A model generated the notes under the pieces. That model saw only the letters and a program-made list of their open reading frames with translations, had not been told where the DNA came from and searched no databases. The position numbers were made by a program, and so were the translations under genes. 64,000 bases of DNA from Gentiana macrophylla (lineage: Eukaryota; Streptophyta; Magnoliopsida; Gentianales; Gentianaceae), in assembly GCA_026214975.1 (NCBI GenBank), contig CM047805.1:8394463-8458462 (forward strand), in the 5' to 3' direction. Positions 1-11,106 of the stretch are shown one piece after another; positions within the stretch are counted from its first letter, which is position 1; each line of letters starts with the position of its first letter.

Positions 1-911
1 TAGCCATACCTACTAAGATAAGAAATTCTAGGTGGACAATCACACCATAAAGACGTGGCTAGATTGACGCGGCGAAAACCTAAATCTTAGCGTTTCTCTC
101 TACGTAACGGGTAAAATAGATATTCATAAAGCAATTATATAGATCTACTAATAACACGATTGTCTATCTAAGCAAAGTCATACATAGGTCATAAGATCTA
201 GTCGTGGGGCGTGTGGATCCTTATAGACGAGGAATCCCCACTGCCTCACATCGTAATCTTAGACCTACATCAATTAACTAAAAAAAAACAATCTCAAACG
301 ATAAATAATAATTGGGGGGGGAATTAATTACAACATAGAAGAAAGAAATAAATATAAATAACTCACATAATGCTGCTGGAAATTTGTACTAAAACTGCTC
401 TGAAAAACTTATAACTGTGTTATGAGTCGATGTGTGTAAATTGACTAATGAAAGGGAGTTTATATAGGTTGTAAACCAACTTAGAATAGCCGTCAACCGA
501 CCTAAAACTTGTTTCATAAACCCTAACGAAACCTAAAACACGTCTGGAAAAGCGAGGGCATTTTAGCCAAATCGCTGGCAGCCAGAGCAGGTCTCGCTGC
601 CAGCGAGCCTGTTGAATTCCCTGGGCCTTTTTCTGCTTTGCCTGGTCCGTTCCTGGTCCGTTTCTGTGCATTTTTCTCCTCCGAAGTCCATTCCAATCGT
701 TTCCAAATCAAGCCCACTATAAATAAACAATAAAACAAGGCTTGTAATATCAAATAATATAATAAAATGGCTAATTACATAATAACGAGTCGTAACTCGG
801 TTCGGGTGTAATTTATGCACGAGAAGACTGATTATTAACCACTTAAAGCCCATTTAAGCTAGAATCGGGGATAATAAATAGATAATTAATGGTGTAAATT
901 GACCGTCATCA
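1..911 (-). mobile_element. LTR fragment, family B (minus strand, cut by window edge)
   Basis: This is the outer part of an LTR that runs off the left edge of the window. It aligns by eye with the LTRs at 35592-37374 and 43456-45260: it shares the text around the phrase CATAAAGACGTGG, the block reading GGATCC near 215, and the end TTGACCGTCATCA at 899-911. The edge at 911 abuts Ty3 pol in frame, so the element entered that pol. Read on the minus strand this is the start of the LTR (U3). A TATA-like box lies at 460-467 and a perfect 15-bp dyad at 593-607. There is no coding sequence; the small open frames here are chance. The second TSD copy lies outside the window. Confidence 0.8.
460..607 (-). 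promoter_or_regulatory. LTR promoter with dyad, family B copy 3
   Basis: On the minus strand CTATATAAA (460-467) looks like a TATA box. About 130 bp upstream of it lies the odd palindrome CTCGCTGCCAGCGAG (593-607), next to a related half-dyad near 571-585. Other family B LTRs carry a different dyad (TCGGTCGACCGA) at the corresponding place. The promoter role is inferred from position only. Confidence 0.5.
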
Positions 912-1770
912 GCTTACAACGTGATCATGGGAAGACCAGCCCTGATTGATCTTTGAGCTGTGATATCCCCAGCCCATGTCAGTATGAAGTTCCGAAACGG
1001 GGAAGGCTCAGTAGAGATCAAGGGTGATGTGACAACAGCCAGGAGCTGTTACACAGCAACCGTTAACAGAAAAGTGATGGTTTAGAAAGTAAGCATTGAC
1101 GAGTTACTCCCCGAAGACGAGGAGAGTTGGTCGTCTGAAGACCAGACTGAGGCTGTTCGCCTATGGGACGAACAAGTCGACTTAACTGTGAATGTGGGCT
1201 ATTGGATCCCAAACCCACACAAATGAGATCTTATTGATCTCTTGAGAGAATTTAAAGATGTGTTTGTCTAGAAGGCCGAAGGATATGCCAGGTCTCTCCC
1301 CAGAGTTAGCTGTGCACAAATTAAATGTCGATCCGAGTAGGAAGCCTATTCGGCAGAAGAAGAGGCGCTTCGCCCCCGAGCGAATATAAGCTATTAAAAA
1401 TGAAGTAGACAAGTCGCTCCCGAAAATATCGTCAATGAAGTATTATATCCAGAGTGGCTGGCTAACCCAGTAATGGTTAAGAAGCCATATGAGAGTTGGA
1501 GAACGTGTGTTGATTTTACCGATCTCCACAAGGCGTGTCCTAAGGATTGTTATACGCTGCCAAAGATCGACCGTCTTGTCGATTCAATAGTAGGATATGA
1601 GGTGTTCACTTTTCTAGACGCATATAGGGGATATCACCAAATCGCCATGGACCCTAAAGATTCAGAGAAGACCTCATTTGTCACTGAGTTTGGTACATAC
1701 AACTAAGTTACCATGCCGCTTGGTTTAAAGAATACAGGGGCGACCTACCAGCAAACTGTGAACAACATAT
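912..1770 (+). pseudogene. Ty3/gypsy (Tat-like) pol remnant: protease end to reverse transcriptase
   Basis: In the frame starting at 912 the translation gives AYNVIMGRP, then SMKF and ARSCY, the motifs that follow the protease in Tat-lineage Ty3 elements. After a linker with LLPEDEE comes the RT: PVMVKKPYESWRTCVDFTDL, HKACPKDCY, FLDAYRGYHQIAM and PLGLKNTGATYQ. Frame is largely kept, but at least six stop codons interrupt it, and the YxDD catalytic motif is not reached. At 1771 the reading is cut by a Copia LTR; upstream it is cut by the family B LTR. Both insertions lie in the same pol gene, so this is the oldest layer at this end. The lineage is assigned by motif similarity from memory, not by a search. 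Confidence 0.8.
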
Positions 1771-3198
1771 TGTTAGGAATATTTTATTTGTTTTGATGAT
1801 GGCCATACTAGCTGTTATAGCAAGCCTGGAATAAGTTAGTAATATATGTATAAGACTTTACTTAGTGTCTGACATGTTGTATAAGTTCAGTCAGACAAGC
1901 ATTGTATTAGTCTGGTAGGACGGCTCGGTGAAGTGAAGGACAGAAGATCAGCTGAGTGAAGACAACCAAGTACCGACAGAGTAAAGTGAAGCCTTATGGA
2001 CTGACTTATAACTAGGGAAGTCTGTGATGACCTTGGATAAGTTTAAAATACATTCTACAAGTGATGAAATCTAGTTTTCAAATAGGGTGTACACTGATCT
2101 CACACAAAATAAGGATCGGTGAAGTAAAGCTCTATCAGCTGCATCAGTACCAGCAGATCAACATAAGCAGAAAGTATGCAACAGACTGATAGCAACATAG
2201 TGACCAGTAGATAAGTAAAGGAGTCACTGGACCGGCTAAGCAACAACCAAGTGAAGAAACAGGCAAATGAAGTATACTGTCCACATTTAATTCAGAACAA
2301 GGAAAATAAAGAAATCAAGCAGTTAATGAAGAATCAATTAAGGACGGATTTTATGAGGAACGTTTGAAGAAAATCCGGATCAGTCAAATCATGGAGAATG
2401 AAATCAAGGAAGAATCAAGGATTATTCTCCGCATTAAATAGGCAACAGAAAAAATTTCAAATCAAGGAAATCAAGGCTATAAATAGGAGGCATTGACAGA
2501 AAAATAAAAGAGATAATAATTTTAGAAAACGATCAACAACTCTAAGTGCTAAAAACTCTGTCAATTTCACAAGCCCTCTTTTTGAACTTAAAAGACATAT
2601 CCAGAAGATCAAACTCAGAAAACAGAGCATCAAATCTATATCATGTACTGAGCCTGATCAAGCCACTGTGAATCCAATTCACATCCAACTGAAGCAATTG
2701 AATCAGATTGTCTGAGAAGGAATTACAACCTTTTATGATAGCTGCTGAAGGATTTGTTCTCAAGGAGTAGTGTGCTGAAGACTGGGTCACTTAAGCTTTT
2801 GTAGCCAGGGAATGATAGTGTTGAGATTGTGAAGCTTGTGTAGCTAAGGACAATCATACTATTGTATTGGTGAAAAACAATATTGAATTTCTCCAATCAT
2901 CACAAGAGAAGAGTGGACTAAGGATTACACCACCCTGAACCATTATAAACCTTATGTCATTTACTTACAGCGTTTACTTTCTGTATTTACTTTTAGTGCT
3001 TTATTTATATGTCTATGAATGCTTAGATAGTTTGAAAATACGTTTTAGAAGGGTTTATATATTCCGTTGCACAAAATATTTTCATCAGAAAAGTTTTTGC
3101 AACTCCTGAGCTTTAAAGTTTTTAAACTCACAATATAGTCATTCAACCCCCCCCTCCCCCCCCTCTGTGACTATATTCACCCTTCTCTGGGTCCAACA
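1771..3198 (+). mobile_element. 5' LTR of Sirevirus-like Copia D1
   Basis: The LTR begins TGTTAGGAA and ends GTCCAACA, directly followed by a tRNA-Met type primer site. It matches the LTRs at 30246-31591 and 50364-51754 (both minus). A TATA box, CTATAAATAG, is at 2478-2487. The 3' end carries the C-rich run (3148-3167) usual for Sirevirus LTR ends. The 5 bases before it are CATAT (1766-1770), the probable target duplication, but no 3' LTR survives to confirm it. Nothing codes here. Confidence 0.85.
2478..2487 (+). promoter_or_regulatory. TATA box of D1 LTR
   Basis: CTATAAATAG lies about 710 bp into the LTR and is conserved in inverse orientation at 30906-30915 and 51030-51039 in the sister LTRs. 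It is the likely start region for retrotransposon RNA. Confidence 0.55.
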
Positions 3199-3216
3199 AT
3201 TGGTATCGGAGTAGAG
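3199..3216 (+). other. Primer binding site (tRNA-Met type), D1
   Basis: TGGTATCGGAG follows the LTR after two bases. It differs at one base from TGGTATCAGAG, which pairs with the 3' end of initiator tRNA-Met, the usual primer for plant Copia elements. Confidence 0.8.
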
Positions 3217-3319
3217 TTCTTTGTATCAAAACCTGTTTAGATCTGATTTCTGGTAACAAGAAGATCATTATTTCAAAAGTATTTTCAAAAATCTTAAGTA
3301 TCTCTTATACAATTTCTTC

Positions 3320-5405
3320 ATGAAGTCTTCAAACTTTATGTCTAAAATTCATGTGATCAATGTTAACAATTTTGATGAATACAATGTAAGAATGTTATCT
3401 CATCTTGCAGCAACTCATGAGGAGATGCTGGATGTTATTAATGATGGCCCTGTCAAGATCATGACTGTGGAAACCACAGGTCTAGATCAAAGTAAACCTA
3501 TTGAAAAACCAAAGAAGGACTAGACCGAAGATGATAGGAGGAGACCAAATCAATATTTTGTTGCCAAAGATATGATCATGAAAACTCTTGACAGCAATAT
3601 GTTCATGAGGATCAAAGACTGCAAAACAACAAAGGAAATGTGGGACAAATTGGCACTTGTCAATGAAGGATCAGTGGAAAACAATGAAAATAAATTATCT
3701 GTTTCTAAACAGAAGTTAGAAAATTTCAAAATGAAGACCGTTGAATCCATTGATCAAATGGATAATAGATTCTCGAGTATTATTAGTGAACTACAACAAC
3801 TTGGGCACACATATCACAAAAAGAAGTTTGCCTGATGATTCTGAGAGGTCTACCAGAAAGATGGAAGATCATCACATCAGTACTCAAAGGCACATTAAAT
3901 CTTGCCAAGACTGACACCCTAACACTGATGTCTCAACTAAAAGCTCATGAGTTTGAGTTAAAAAGTTAAAAGGTACACCAGCAGAGCCATACAAGACCAG
4001 TGCATTGGTTGGACCCCAGCAAAGTAAAGCAGCTGACTTAGCCAGTAAATAGACTCAAGAACTAAAGGAGCAGATTGCTTTACTGATTAGGCGTTTTGAC
4101 AGATTCAATAAAAGACAGAACAAGGGAAGTTCTTCATCCAAAGACAAGACTTCATCCCGCAAAGACTTCAAGAAAAAGGATGATGAACTCAGATGCTTCA
4201 ACTGCAAAATGAAAGGGCCCTTCAAGGCTGATTGTCCAGAAGAAACTAACAAAGATGAAGAAAAAAAGAGATACAAGTCGTTCGACAAAAGAAAGAGCAG
4301 GAAAACAATAAACGCTGAAACCAGCAGTGGAAGTAATGCAACAGAGTCATCTGATAATGACTCAGATGACAGTGAAGGCACCAGCTCAGACAATGACAAA
4401 TCTTGTTTATGTTTATTGGCAAATGAAATTGAAGAAACATAGGTATTATCTAGTGCATGCTTAACTAATGCATCCACATCTGAAATTGCACAATCTTCTA
4501 TTTTTCCGCTAGACTCTGCAAATCTAATTCAAAATCTCATGAGTAGATTTGAAGAAATTATAACAACTCATTAAATTCTGGAACAAGAATGCAAGAATCT
4601 GAGAGAGGAAAATAAAAGATTGAAAAAAGAACTGGATAAATTAAAAGCTGAATCAACTAGTAAGAAAGAACACTCAGCTGATCAACAGGCAACAGATGAT
4701 CACTCATCCGGTGCTAACAGACCAGCTGAGGAAACTGCCCTACTTGTTGAGGCCACCACTGCACCATTTAATGCACCAGCTTACAAACCACCAAAAAAAG
4801 TTTGGATCCATATATGTTCTTGGCTACAACAGTCAATATGAGAAATGAAACAATGGCCAACACAGATCTGAACTAAGGACCAAAACTTGACCTAAATTTA
4901 GAAAAGTACAGACCATAGTTTCAACTACTCATCATGCACCAGTGAAGTCAAAACCTAGTGCAGTGAAACAACAGAGAAAATCATCTTACCAGCTTACTAA
5001 GGGCAAAGGCATACTGAAAGGTAAGGGCAGACTTTTCCCCTCATAAGATGATTGGAATGTTCCACGTCCAAAATACAAGAGAAAACCATTTCATATAAAG
5101 CCAAATGTATTTGGAAAAATCTAGAAAAGGCATGGTCCTGGATACAAAAGGCAATATGAAAACAAGTCATTTGCTGTGTTTTGGAAAGTGAAATAGGATG
5201 CTAAGACACCAAAAGGTAGAGAAATGTATCATAACACTTTTAGTAAGCCTATTAAAAGTTATTCTGCCATGCCTTATACATATGAGGTTGATGACTTCAA
5301 CCCTCCAAGAAGAAGAACTTTTGAATACGCACTTGGAGTAGGAGCATGACTGCTAACAGTTATAGACCCAAACAGTGTTGGGTACCTGATATCGTCAGAA
5401 ATATC
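3320..5405 (+). pseudogene. Gag (start of pol) remnant of Sirevirus-like Copia D1
   Basis: Gag forms the viruslike particle. The reading starts at ATG 3320, with MSKIHVINVNNFDEYNVRML at the N end, then MRIKDCKTTKEMWDKL (near 3608-3655) and ILRGLPERWKIITS (3838-3880), as in the Copia gag (UBN2-type) domain. A zinc knuckle follows at ~4195-4240, but its histidine is replaced: CFNCKMKGPFKADC has Pro where CX2CX4HX4C needs His. Then comes an acid, Ser-rich stretch (4320-4440), a coiled coil with KKELDKLKAE (4620-4660) and DDWNVPRPKYKRKPF (5048-5092). The end, YRPKQCWVPD, resembles the gag-pol linker. Several stops and frameshifts break it. No protease, integrase or RT follows; the element is cut at about 5405. 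Confidence 0.8.
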
Positions 5406-5769
5406 AGGTTTAAGGTATATGGATTTTGAGGCGGATATCTAGCTGATAGTAGGTGATTTCTCCGGTGAGTAGCGGTGGAGCTCAAGAAAGACAATGGTTC
5501 TTTTTGGAGCAAAAGGAGAAGGATGGTGTTTTTACTATGAGCTGTGCCTGAAAGGCTGCCTACGTGCCCTATTTTAGGGATCGAGCCAATGCATAGTTCT
5601 TAGAAGAAAAATCCAAGAGCTTGTAATGGAGGTGAAGGTGATACTTATAGAGGCATGGAGCTGGCAGCTGGCGAGGGCAAGACATCTGGAGAGGACATGA
5701 CAACTATCAGCTGGAGAGGGCAGGACAGCTGGCAGAGAGCAGGACAACTGGTAGACTGTGAGACAGACA
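5406..5769. other. Unassigned DNA leading into the 37-bp array
   Basis: No coding frame or element edge is recognised. A short dyad with CCC-TATTTTA-GGG lies at ~5568-5580. From ~5650 on, imperfect GAGAGGGCAGGACAG-like phrases appear that grade into the minisatellite, as if the array grew out of this sequence. Confidence 0.3.
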
Positions 5770-6345
5770 GAGAGCAGAGAGCAGAGAGTTCCGGCAGAAT
5801 CGGAGAGCGCACGACAGGCAGAGAGTCCAGGCGGACACGGAGAGCCCACGACGGGCAGAGAGTCCCGGCAGACTCGAGGATCCCATGATGGACAGAGAGT
5901 CCAGGCTGACTCAGAGAGCCTATGACGGACAGAGAGTCCGGGCGGACTTAGAGGCCCACGTCGGGCAGAGAGTCCGAGCGGACTCAGATAGCCCACAACG
6001 GGCAGAGAGTCCGGGCGGACTAAGAGAGCCCACGACGGGCAGAGAGTCTAGAGCCCCGGCAGGCAGAGAGTCCAAGAAGACTCAGAGAGCCCGCAATGGG
6101 CTGAGAGTAGAGAGCCCCGGCGGGCAGAGAGTCCAGGCGGACTCGGAGAGCCCATGATGGGCAGAGAGTCCGGGCGGACTCAGAGAGCCCATGACGGGCA
6201 GAGAGTAGAGAGCCCCGGTGGGCAGAGAGTCCAAGCAGACTCAAAGACCCCACGACGGGCAGAGAGTAGAGAGCCCCGGCAGGTAGAGAGTCCAGGCGGA
6301 CTCGGAGAGCCCATGATAGGTAGAGAGTCCCGGGCAAGCAGGCCC
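5770..6345. repeat. 37-bp GC-rich minisatellite with a hairpin in each unit
   Basis: The unit reads roughly GGGCAGAGAGTCCGGGCGGA followed by CTCAGAGAGCCCACGAC and recurs about 15 times, with some units cut to a ~19-bp half form (GAGCCCCGGCGGGCAGAGA). Each full unit holds GAGTCC-GGGC-GGACTC, a 6-bp-stem dyad, itself enclosed by GGGC and GCCC. Open frames across it on both strands arise because 37 is not a multiple of 3 and stops are rare in the unit; they are not genes. Confidence 0.9.
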
Positions 6346-6649
6346 CTAGAATACCGAGCGGAGGTCGGACTTAGAGCTTCGTACCGAGCTAGTTGTTAGC
6401 CGTTGCCTTGGCCAATGTTGATTTTGGTATATCAATGGCCCCATACTCCTTGAGCTCTTCACTGTACAGGTGAGAATCATGGAGTAAAGTTGTAGACGAC
6501 TTAATGTGTCATTCGCCGAGACGGCTGCTTGTAGAGTGATAGAAGATCCACTTGGGTATGAGCAGAAATATGACGCCGAGTTGGAGTCGGGCTTATAGAA
6601 GATGCTCGAGGGTGAGCTCCAAATATGATGCCGAGCTGGAGTCGGGTTT
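6346..6649. other. Spacer between the two minisatellites
   Basis: Mostly unique sequence with no recognised gene. Towards its right end two related phrases, ATGACGCCGAGTTGGAGTCG (6570) and ATGATGCCGAGCTGGAGTCG (6626), occur 56 bp apart and look like an early form of the next array. Confidence 0.4.
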
Positions 6650-7310
6650 ATAGTCGCCGACAAGGCTCTGTCGGGCTTTTAGTCGCCGACAACGCTCTGT
6701 CGGGCTTTTGGTCGCCGACAACACTCTGTCGGGCTTATAGCTTGCCGACAGAAATCGGACTTAGAGCTTGCCGAGAGAGGTCGGACTTAGAGCTTTCTGA
6801 CAGAAGTCGGACTTAGAGCTCGCCAAGAGAGGTCGGACATAGAGCTTGCTGACATAAATCTGACTTAGAGCTTTCCGCCAGAAATCAGACATAGAGCTCG
6901 CCGAGAGAGGTCGGACTTAGAGCTTGCCGACATAAGTCGGACTTAGAGCTCTCCGAGAGAGGTCGGACTTAGAGCTTGCCGACAGAAATTGGACTTAGAG
7001 CTCGTCGAGAGGGGTCGGACTTAGAGCTTGCCGACAGAAGTCGGACTTAGAGCTCGCCGAGAGAGGTCGGACTTAGAGCTCGCCGAGAGAGGTCGGACTT
7101 ATAGCTTGCCGACAGAAGTCGGACTTAGAGTTCGCCGAGAGAGGTCGGACTTAGAGTTTGCCGACAGAAGTCGGACATAGAGCTCGCCGAGAGAGGTCGG
7201 ACTTAGAGCTCGCCGAGAGAGGTCAGACTTAGAGCTTGCCGACAGAAGTCGGACTTAGAGCTCGCCTAGAGAGGTCGGACTTAGAGCTTGCCGACAGAAA
7301 TCGGACTTAG
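6650..7310. repeat. 26-bp minisatellite, left part
   Basis: The array opens with three ~29-bp units (GTCGCCGACAACGCTCTGTC...). It then settles into 26-bp units of two kinds that often alternate: CTTGCCGACAGAAGTCGGAC and CTCGCCGAGAGAGGTCGGAC, each followed by TTAGAG. The first kind holds the dyad CCGAC-AGAA-GTCGG, the second the shorter CCGA...TCGG. The array continues after element A at 12626. Confidence 0.95.
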
Positions 7311-7315
7311 AGCTC
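7311..7315. repeat. Target site duplication AGCTC, left of element A
   Basis: AGCTC stands just before TGATAAG and again at 12626-12630 just after CCCATCA. AGCTC is part of the 26-bp unit, so A entered an existing array. Confidence 0.9.
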
Positions 7316-8848
7316 TGATAAGTAGAGATTTCGCAATCCGGCTTGATCAAATACAATTTATAGAAACTCAAACCTTAGGCAAAACTCACTTTCTAACCGG
7401 CAGTGGACCGGGTCGATCGTAGGTAGTGCGTTCAGAGTCCGAGGTCGATTCCACAGGGAGATTGAATGGAATACAAAACTTGTGTTAAAATCAGAGGGCA
7501 AAGAGTATATGAACAAGACAAAAGATCGAAACTTTTACTATTTTATGGCATAAACAAGGATCTGAATAAATACTTTTTTCTAGAGTAAATTTAATCAAAC
7601 TAACGATCTACACAATCAAAAAAATATTGAGAGAAAACAAATCGAAATCAGGAAACTCACAATAATGAAGATCAAAACATTGTAGATCAGGACTTTTGAA
7701 TCCCAAATCAACAAAAAATATCAACCCTTAATTCATACAATGATCCCAGGCTTGAACTCCACCAAGCTATCGATCGAATATCGTATTCTACTCTATATAC
7801 AAAAATCTAAACTAAGAAATTGAAATACGGAGCCTGGTCCAGAGCTCTAATCCGACTATTTAGATGTCAACCTGTCATAACAACCGCCGAAGCGGCTGGG
7901 TTGAGCACCTAAGCCGGCCTCAAACTCAGTCAAAGCCAATAAAAATCAGAATATATGTTTTCTTAGGTTTAGATGCTCTTAAATAGGCAAAAATCGCGAC
8001 TTTGACGTAGTTGGGCCGACCAACTCGGTCCATTTGACTTGTCTTCAGTAAATCAGCAATAACTTTCCGTGTAGAGCTCCGATTTGAACTATTCAAGATG
8101 CATTGGAAAGCTCGTTCAATTCCCTACAACTTTATGAAAAGATGACTTGACCAGAAAATGCCTCCAAGATGGGTCAAAGTAAAGATTAATGGACAGGTAC
8201 GGTGAAAACTGCTGTCAGGGCCAAACGAGCGTTTGCCCTCCTGGTGAACGCTCGTCTGCCTGGTGATCATGATGATTATTAGGGCTTATTCTTCATTGGA
8301 TGAAAGTTTGGAACACCTTGGACTCTCGTTTGGATTATCTGAGCTTTCTTGACTTCGGGCTGAACCCAACCAAACGCCCGTTTGGGGTCATTTGGATGCT
8401 CGTCTGTCTAAAAATCCAAATTCCAGTATCAAGTGATGATTCTGTGAATGCCCGTTTGAACTCTCCAAACGCCAGTTTGGGGTAGGGCAAACGCCAGTTT
8501 GCCTTGATTTCACTCCAAACCCGATTTTCTCCACTTTCATGCTACTCTCGTGCCACGAACATGTCTCTCATTCAAAAACATTGCCTTCCGGGTCCTTGAG
8601 TCACCTAAATCCTGCAATAACATGTATGACCAAACACCACGCGTAATTCCGTAAGACAAAAGTGCTCAGAAAAGAGTTAAATGTCGTTAAAAAGGCGGAG
8701 TTTACTATCGATATGACAGTTTCACCCCCCCGTGCGTATAACTCTCGATATTACTCTTAATTAGGCCTAGAACTACCCAAAATATGCCAATAAAGTAATA
8801 ACCGGGGCAGATTCACATACAAAAGTGCAGTGAAGTTGACTCCCATCA
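7316..8848 (-). repeat. 3' LTR of element A
   Basis: It starts TGATAAGTAGAG and ends CTCCCATCA on the plus strand, so the minus reading is TGATGGGAG...CTTATCA. It pairs with 11107-12625. The U3 side on minus holds dyads at 8222-8503 and a TATA-like box at 7978-7986. Confidence 0.92.
7978..8503 (-). promoter_or_regulatory. LTR promoter with dyad cluster, element A 3' LTR
   Basis: On minus, CTATTTAAG (7978-7986) is a TATA-like box. Upstream of it lie CAAACGAGCGTTTG (8222-8235), CAAACGCCCGTTTG (8371-8384), CAAACGCCAGTTTG (8466-8479) and GGCAAACGCCAGTTTGCC (8486-8503). The same layout is in the other LTR (TATA-like 11758-11766, first dyad 12002-12015). Regulatory meaning is inferred. Confidence 0.45.
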
Positions 8849-8890
8849 ACTACCCCACACTAAGCCTTTGCTCATCCTCGAGTAAACAGG
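8849..8890 (-). other. Polypurine tract module of element A
   Basis: On the minus strand the sequence reads CTCGAGGATGAGCAAAGG, then CTTAGTGTGGGGTAGT, ending at the 3' LTR. This is where plus-strand DNA synthesis would be primed. Related modules recur inside the interior at ~9565-9595 and ~10157-10200. Confidence 0.75.
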
Positions 8891-11085
8891 CGTATTAAAA
8901 GAGACCAAGGGATCAACTTCACAAACGCGTATAAAAACACTCACATTTCCAAGGTAAAAGATAAGTAAAACACTGAATGCAAACATCTTGACTCAATCGT
9001 TATATGACAAACGGAATGTGTATGAGTGAAAATTAGCTTCCAAGTCATAGACCAAATCACCGGTTCGGATTATAGACGCTTGGCTATCGCTACTACACTT
9101 AAGCTCATTTTAATAACATCTCCGCTAATCGGAACCTACCAAGGTTAAACACGGTCTAGTAGGACTTTATAAGGTTATAACATTAGGCTCGAGAAGGGGC
9201 TAATCGAAAGGAAATTTGGAACTGGAAAAGAGAAAGTACGAGTGAACCTAATCATCAAAAAATCTCTCGTCATCAAAACTGTGTAAAACCACTAAACTCC
9301 TCCACAATGCACTGAGTAATATCAATAAACGACTCCCGACACTCCAAAATCATATATATAATCATAACACTTCTTCTTCAACCACAACTTTTATTCTTTT
9401 CTGTTTCCAACTTCTTTTTCAATTCAACTCTTCAATTTATTCAATTTCATTTTTTGTTTTTTTATTTTTCCTAGCCAAACCAATCTCATCAATAAATAAC
9501 TCAAACTCCTCCCCTTCATTTGTATTAGCTCATATCACTAACTCCTCTTCGAAACGCATACCTCTCACCACCCCACACTTGCTTCAGAAAATGTGTCTAA
9601 AGTAACAACTAAGTACACTCGTAGGGTAATCAAAGAAACGTGACCAATAATAAAGCTCAGGGTTAGGGTAATATAGGCTAAGTAACCAAAACGGCTCATT
9701 TTCGGACGGTGGTCAGACCGTCCTATTAAGGCTTAGAGGGGGTACAAGGGTAAAATGTTTGGATTTTGGCTTATTTGGCTCTGGTCGGGTCAAAGAAGCA
9801 CCAGGACTGTCATCCCGTGTCTTACCAAGGTTAATCCTTCTATTTCGCCTCGAAGTTACAAAATGGGATCTAGGCAGTCGGAGTGTGCTCAATTCTACCA
9901 TAATCGTTCACTAGATCCTAAGGCCCATGAAATTGAAGCTAAACGTGTAAAAGAACTTCTGTTTATAAGATAAACCTAGCGTCTTCCTATAAGCATTTAC
10001 TACTTTGCTAAGTCGTTTACCAAGAGAATGTGAAGTTTAAACATGCAAACGGACGTTAAAACCTTGGAAAATTTTAAAATCTGACTCGAAATCGGACACA
10101 GACTAAGTATATTACTGAACTGGCACATTTAAACATACAACTCAAACCAAGCTAAGTCTACCACCCCACACTTTGAATGAAACACTGTCCTCAGTGTGTG
10201 TATGAAAGAGAAAGAAGACTTAGCTTTAGACCCGGCAGTAAGGCGTGAACGAATCTCATGACATCTTCTTATAAGCACATCCCGTATACCTAAAGTCAAA
10301 TAGTCAGAAAACAACGCAAACACATGCACGGCACGTGCTCCACGTGCCAATAGTATGCAACAGATACACTGGGGATATAAAATGAAGAAGCCATGCCACA
10401 TCAGTAGACTCGAAACACAAACAATCACTCAACATGGACCGCAATAGATGGAAAAATAACCATAAAGGTAAAAGAACAGAACATCTACGCATATCATATA
10501 AAGGCCACAGAGGGTCACATTAAAACTTCCATGTCGAGTGGTGAAAGCATGTATCACAATCAAATACTCCTCACTATATTCATCGCGAATTCCTCTTAGA
10601 CACACCTAAGCTTGCTTTATTCCAAAAAAGTCCTTTTTTTTTATTCTTTTTTTAACGGCAGCCTTGGGTTTTCAATTTTTTTTATATTATTTATTTATTT
10701 ATTTATTTTTATTTTTTATTATTTTTTTTAAACCCTCACACACACGATATTTTAAACCCCTCAAAAAGTCTTGGTAGCCGAAGGCCCTAAGCCCCAATTC
10801 TAGCCGGACTTACAAGATATCAACCTCCGAAGATGCTAAGTACCAAAGTCGTATTCAATCCGAGTTCAGGACAATATCACTCCAACATCCCATGGCTCCT
10901 ATCGATATCTAAATAAAACAAGATGATAAAAACCTAGGCCCAAGTTCTAGGAGAACCTACAAGATATCAACCTCCGAAGAGGCTAAGTACCAAAATTGCA
11001 TTCAAACCTAGTCTAAGCAAATACAGTTTTCATTTTTTTTTTCTCTTGACCTAACACAATTTTTGATATTGACTTTTAAACAATC
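8891..11085 (-). other. Interior of element A, non-coding
   Basis: No gag, protease, RT or integrase motif is visible on either strand, and all open frames are under 100 codons without family resemblance. Visible structure: extra polypurine-like modules (~9565-9595, ~10157-10200), an A/T-rich TTTA-type low-complexity block (10620-10735), and a ~55-bp duplication centred on CAAGATATCAACCTCCGAAG (~10810 and ~10963). Confidence 0.8.
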
Positions 11086-11103
11086 TCCCCGGCAACGGCG
11101 CCA
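11086..11103 (-). other. Primer binding site, tRNA-Asp, element A
   Basis: On minus this reads TGGCGCCGTTGCCGGGGA, fully complementary to the 3' end of plant tRNA-Asp as I recall it. It starts 3 bases inside the 5' LTR edge at 11107. Confidence 0.9.
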
Positions 11104-11106
11104 ATT

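Noticed and set aside
5655..6400. Several Arg/Glu/Ser-rich open frames on both strands
   Set aside because: They run through the 37-bp array; low stop frequency in the repeat explains them. No start context or homology.
5770..7310. Possible CRISPR array
   Set aside because: Units are head-to-tail without unique spacers and the context is plant retrotransposon DNA.
10129..10492. Minus-strand frames of 99 and 62 codons
   Set aside because: They lie in the non-coding interior of element A, overlap each other in different frames and have no recognised motif.
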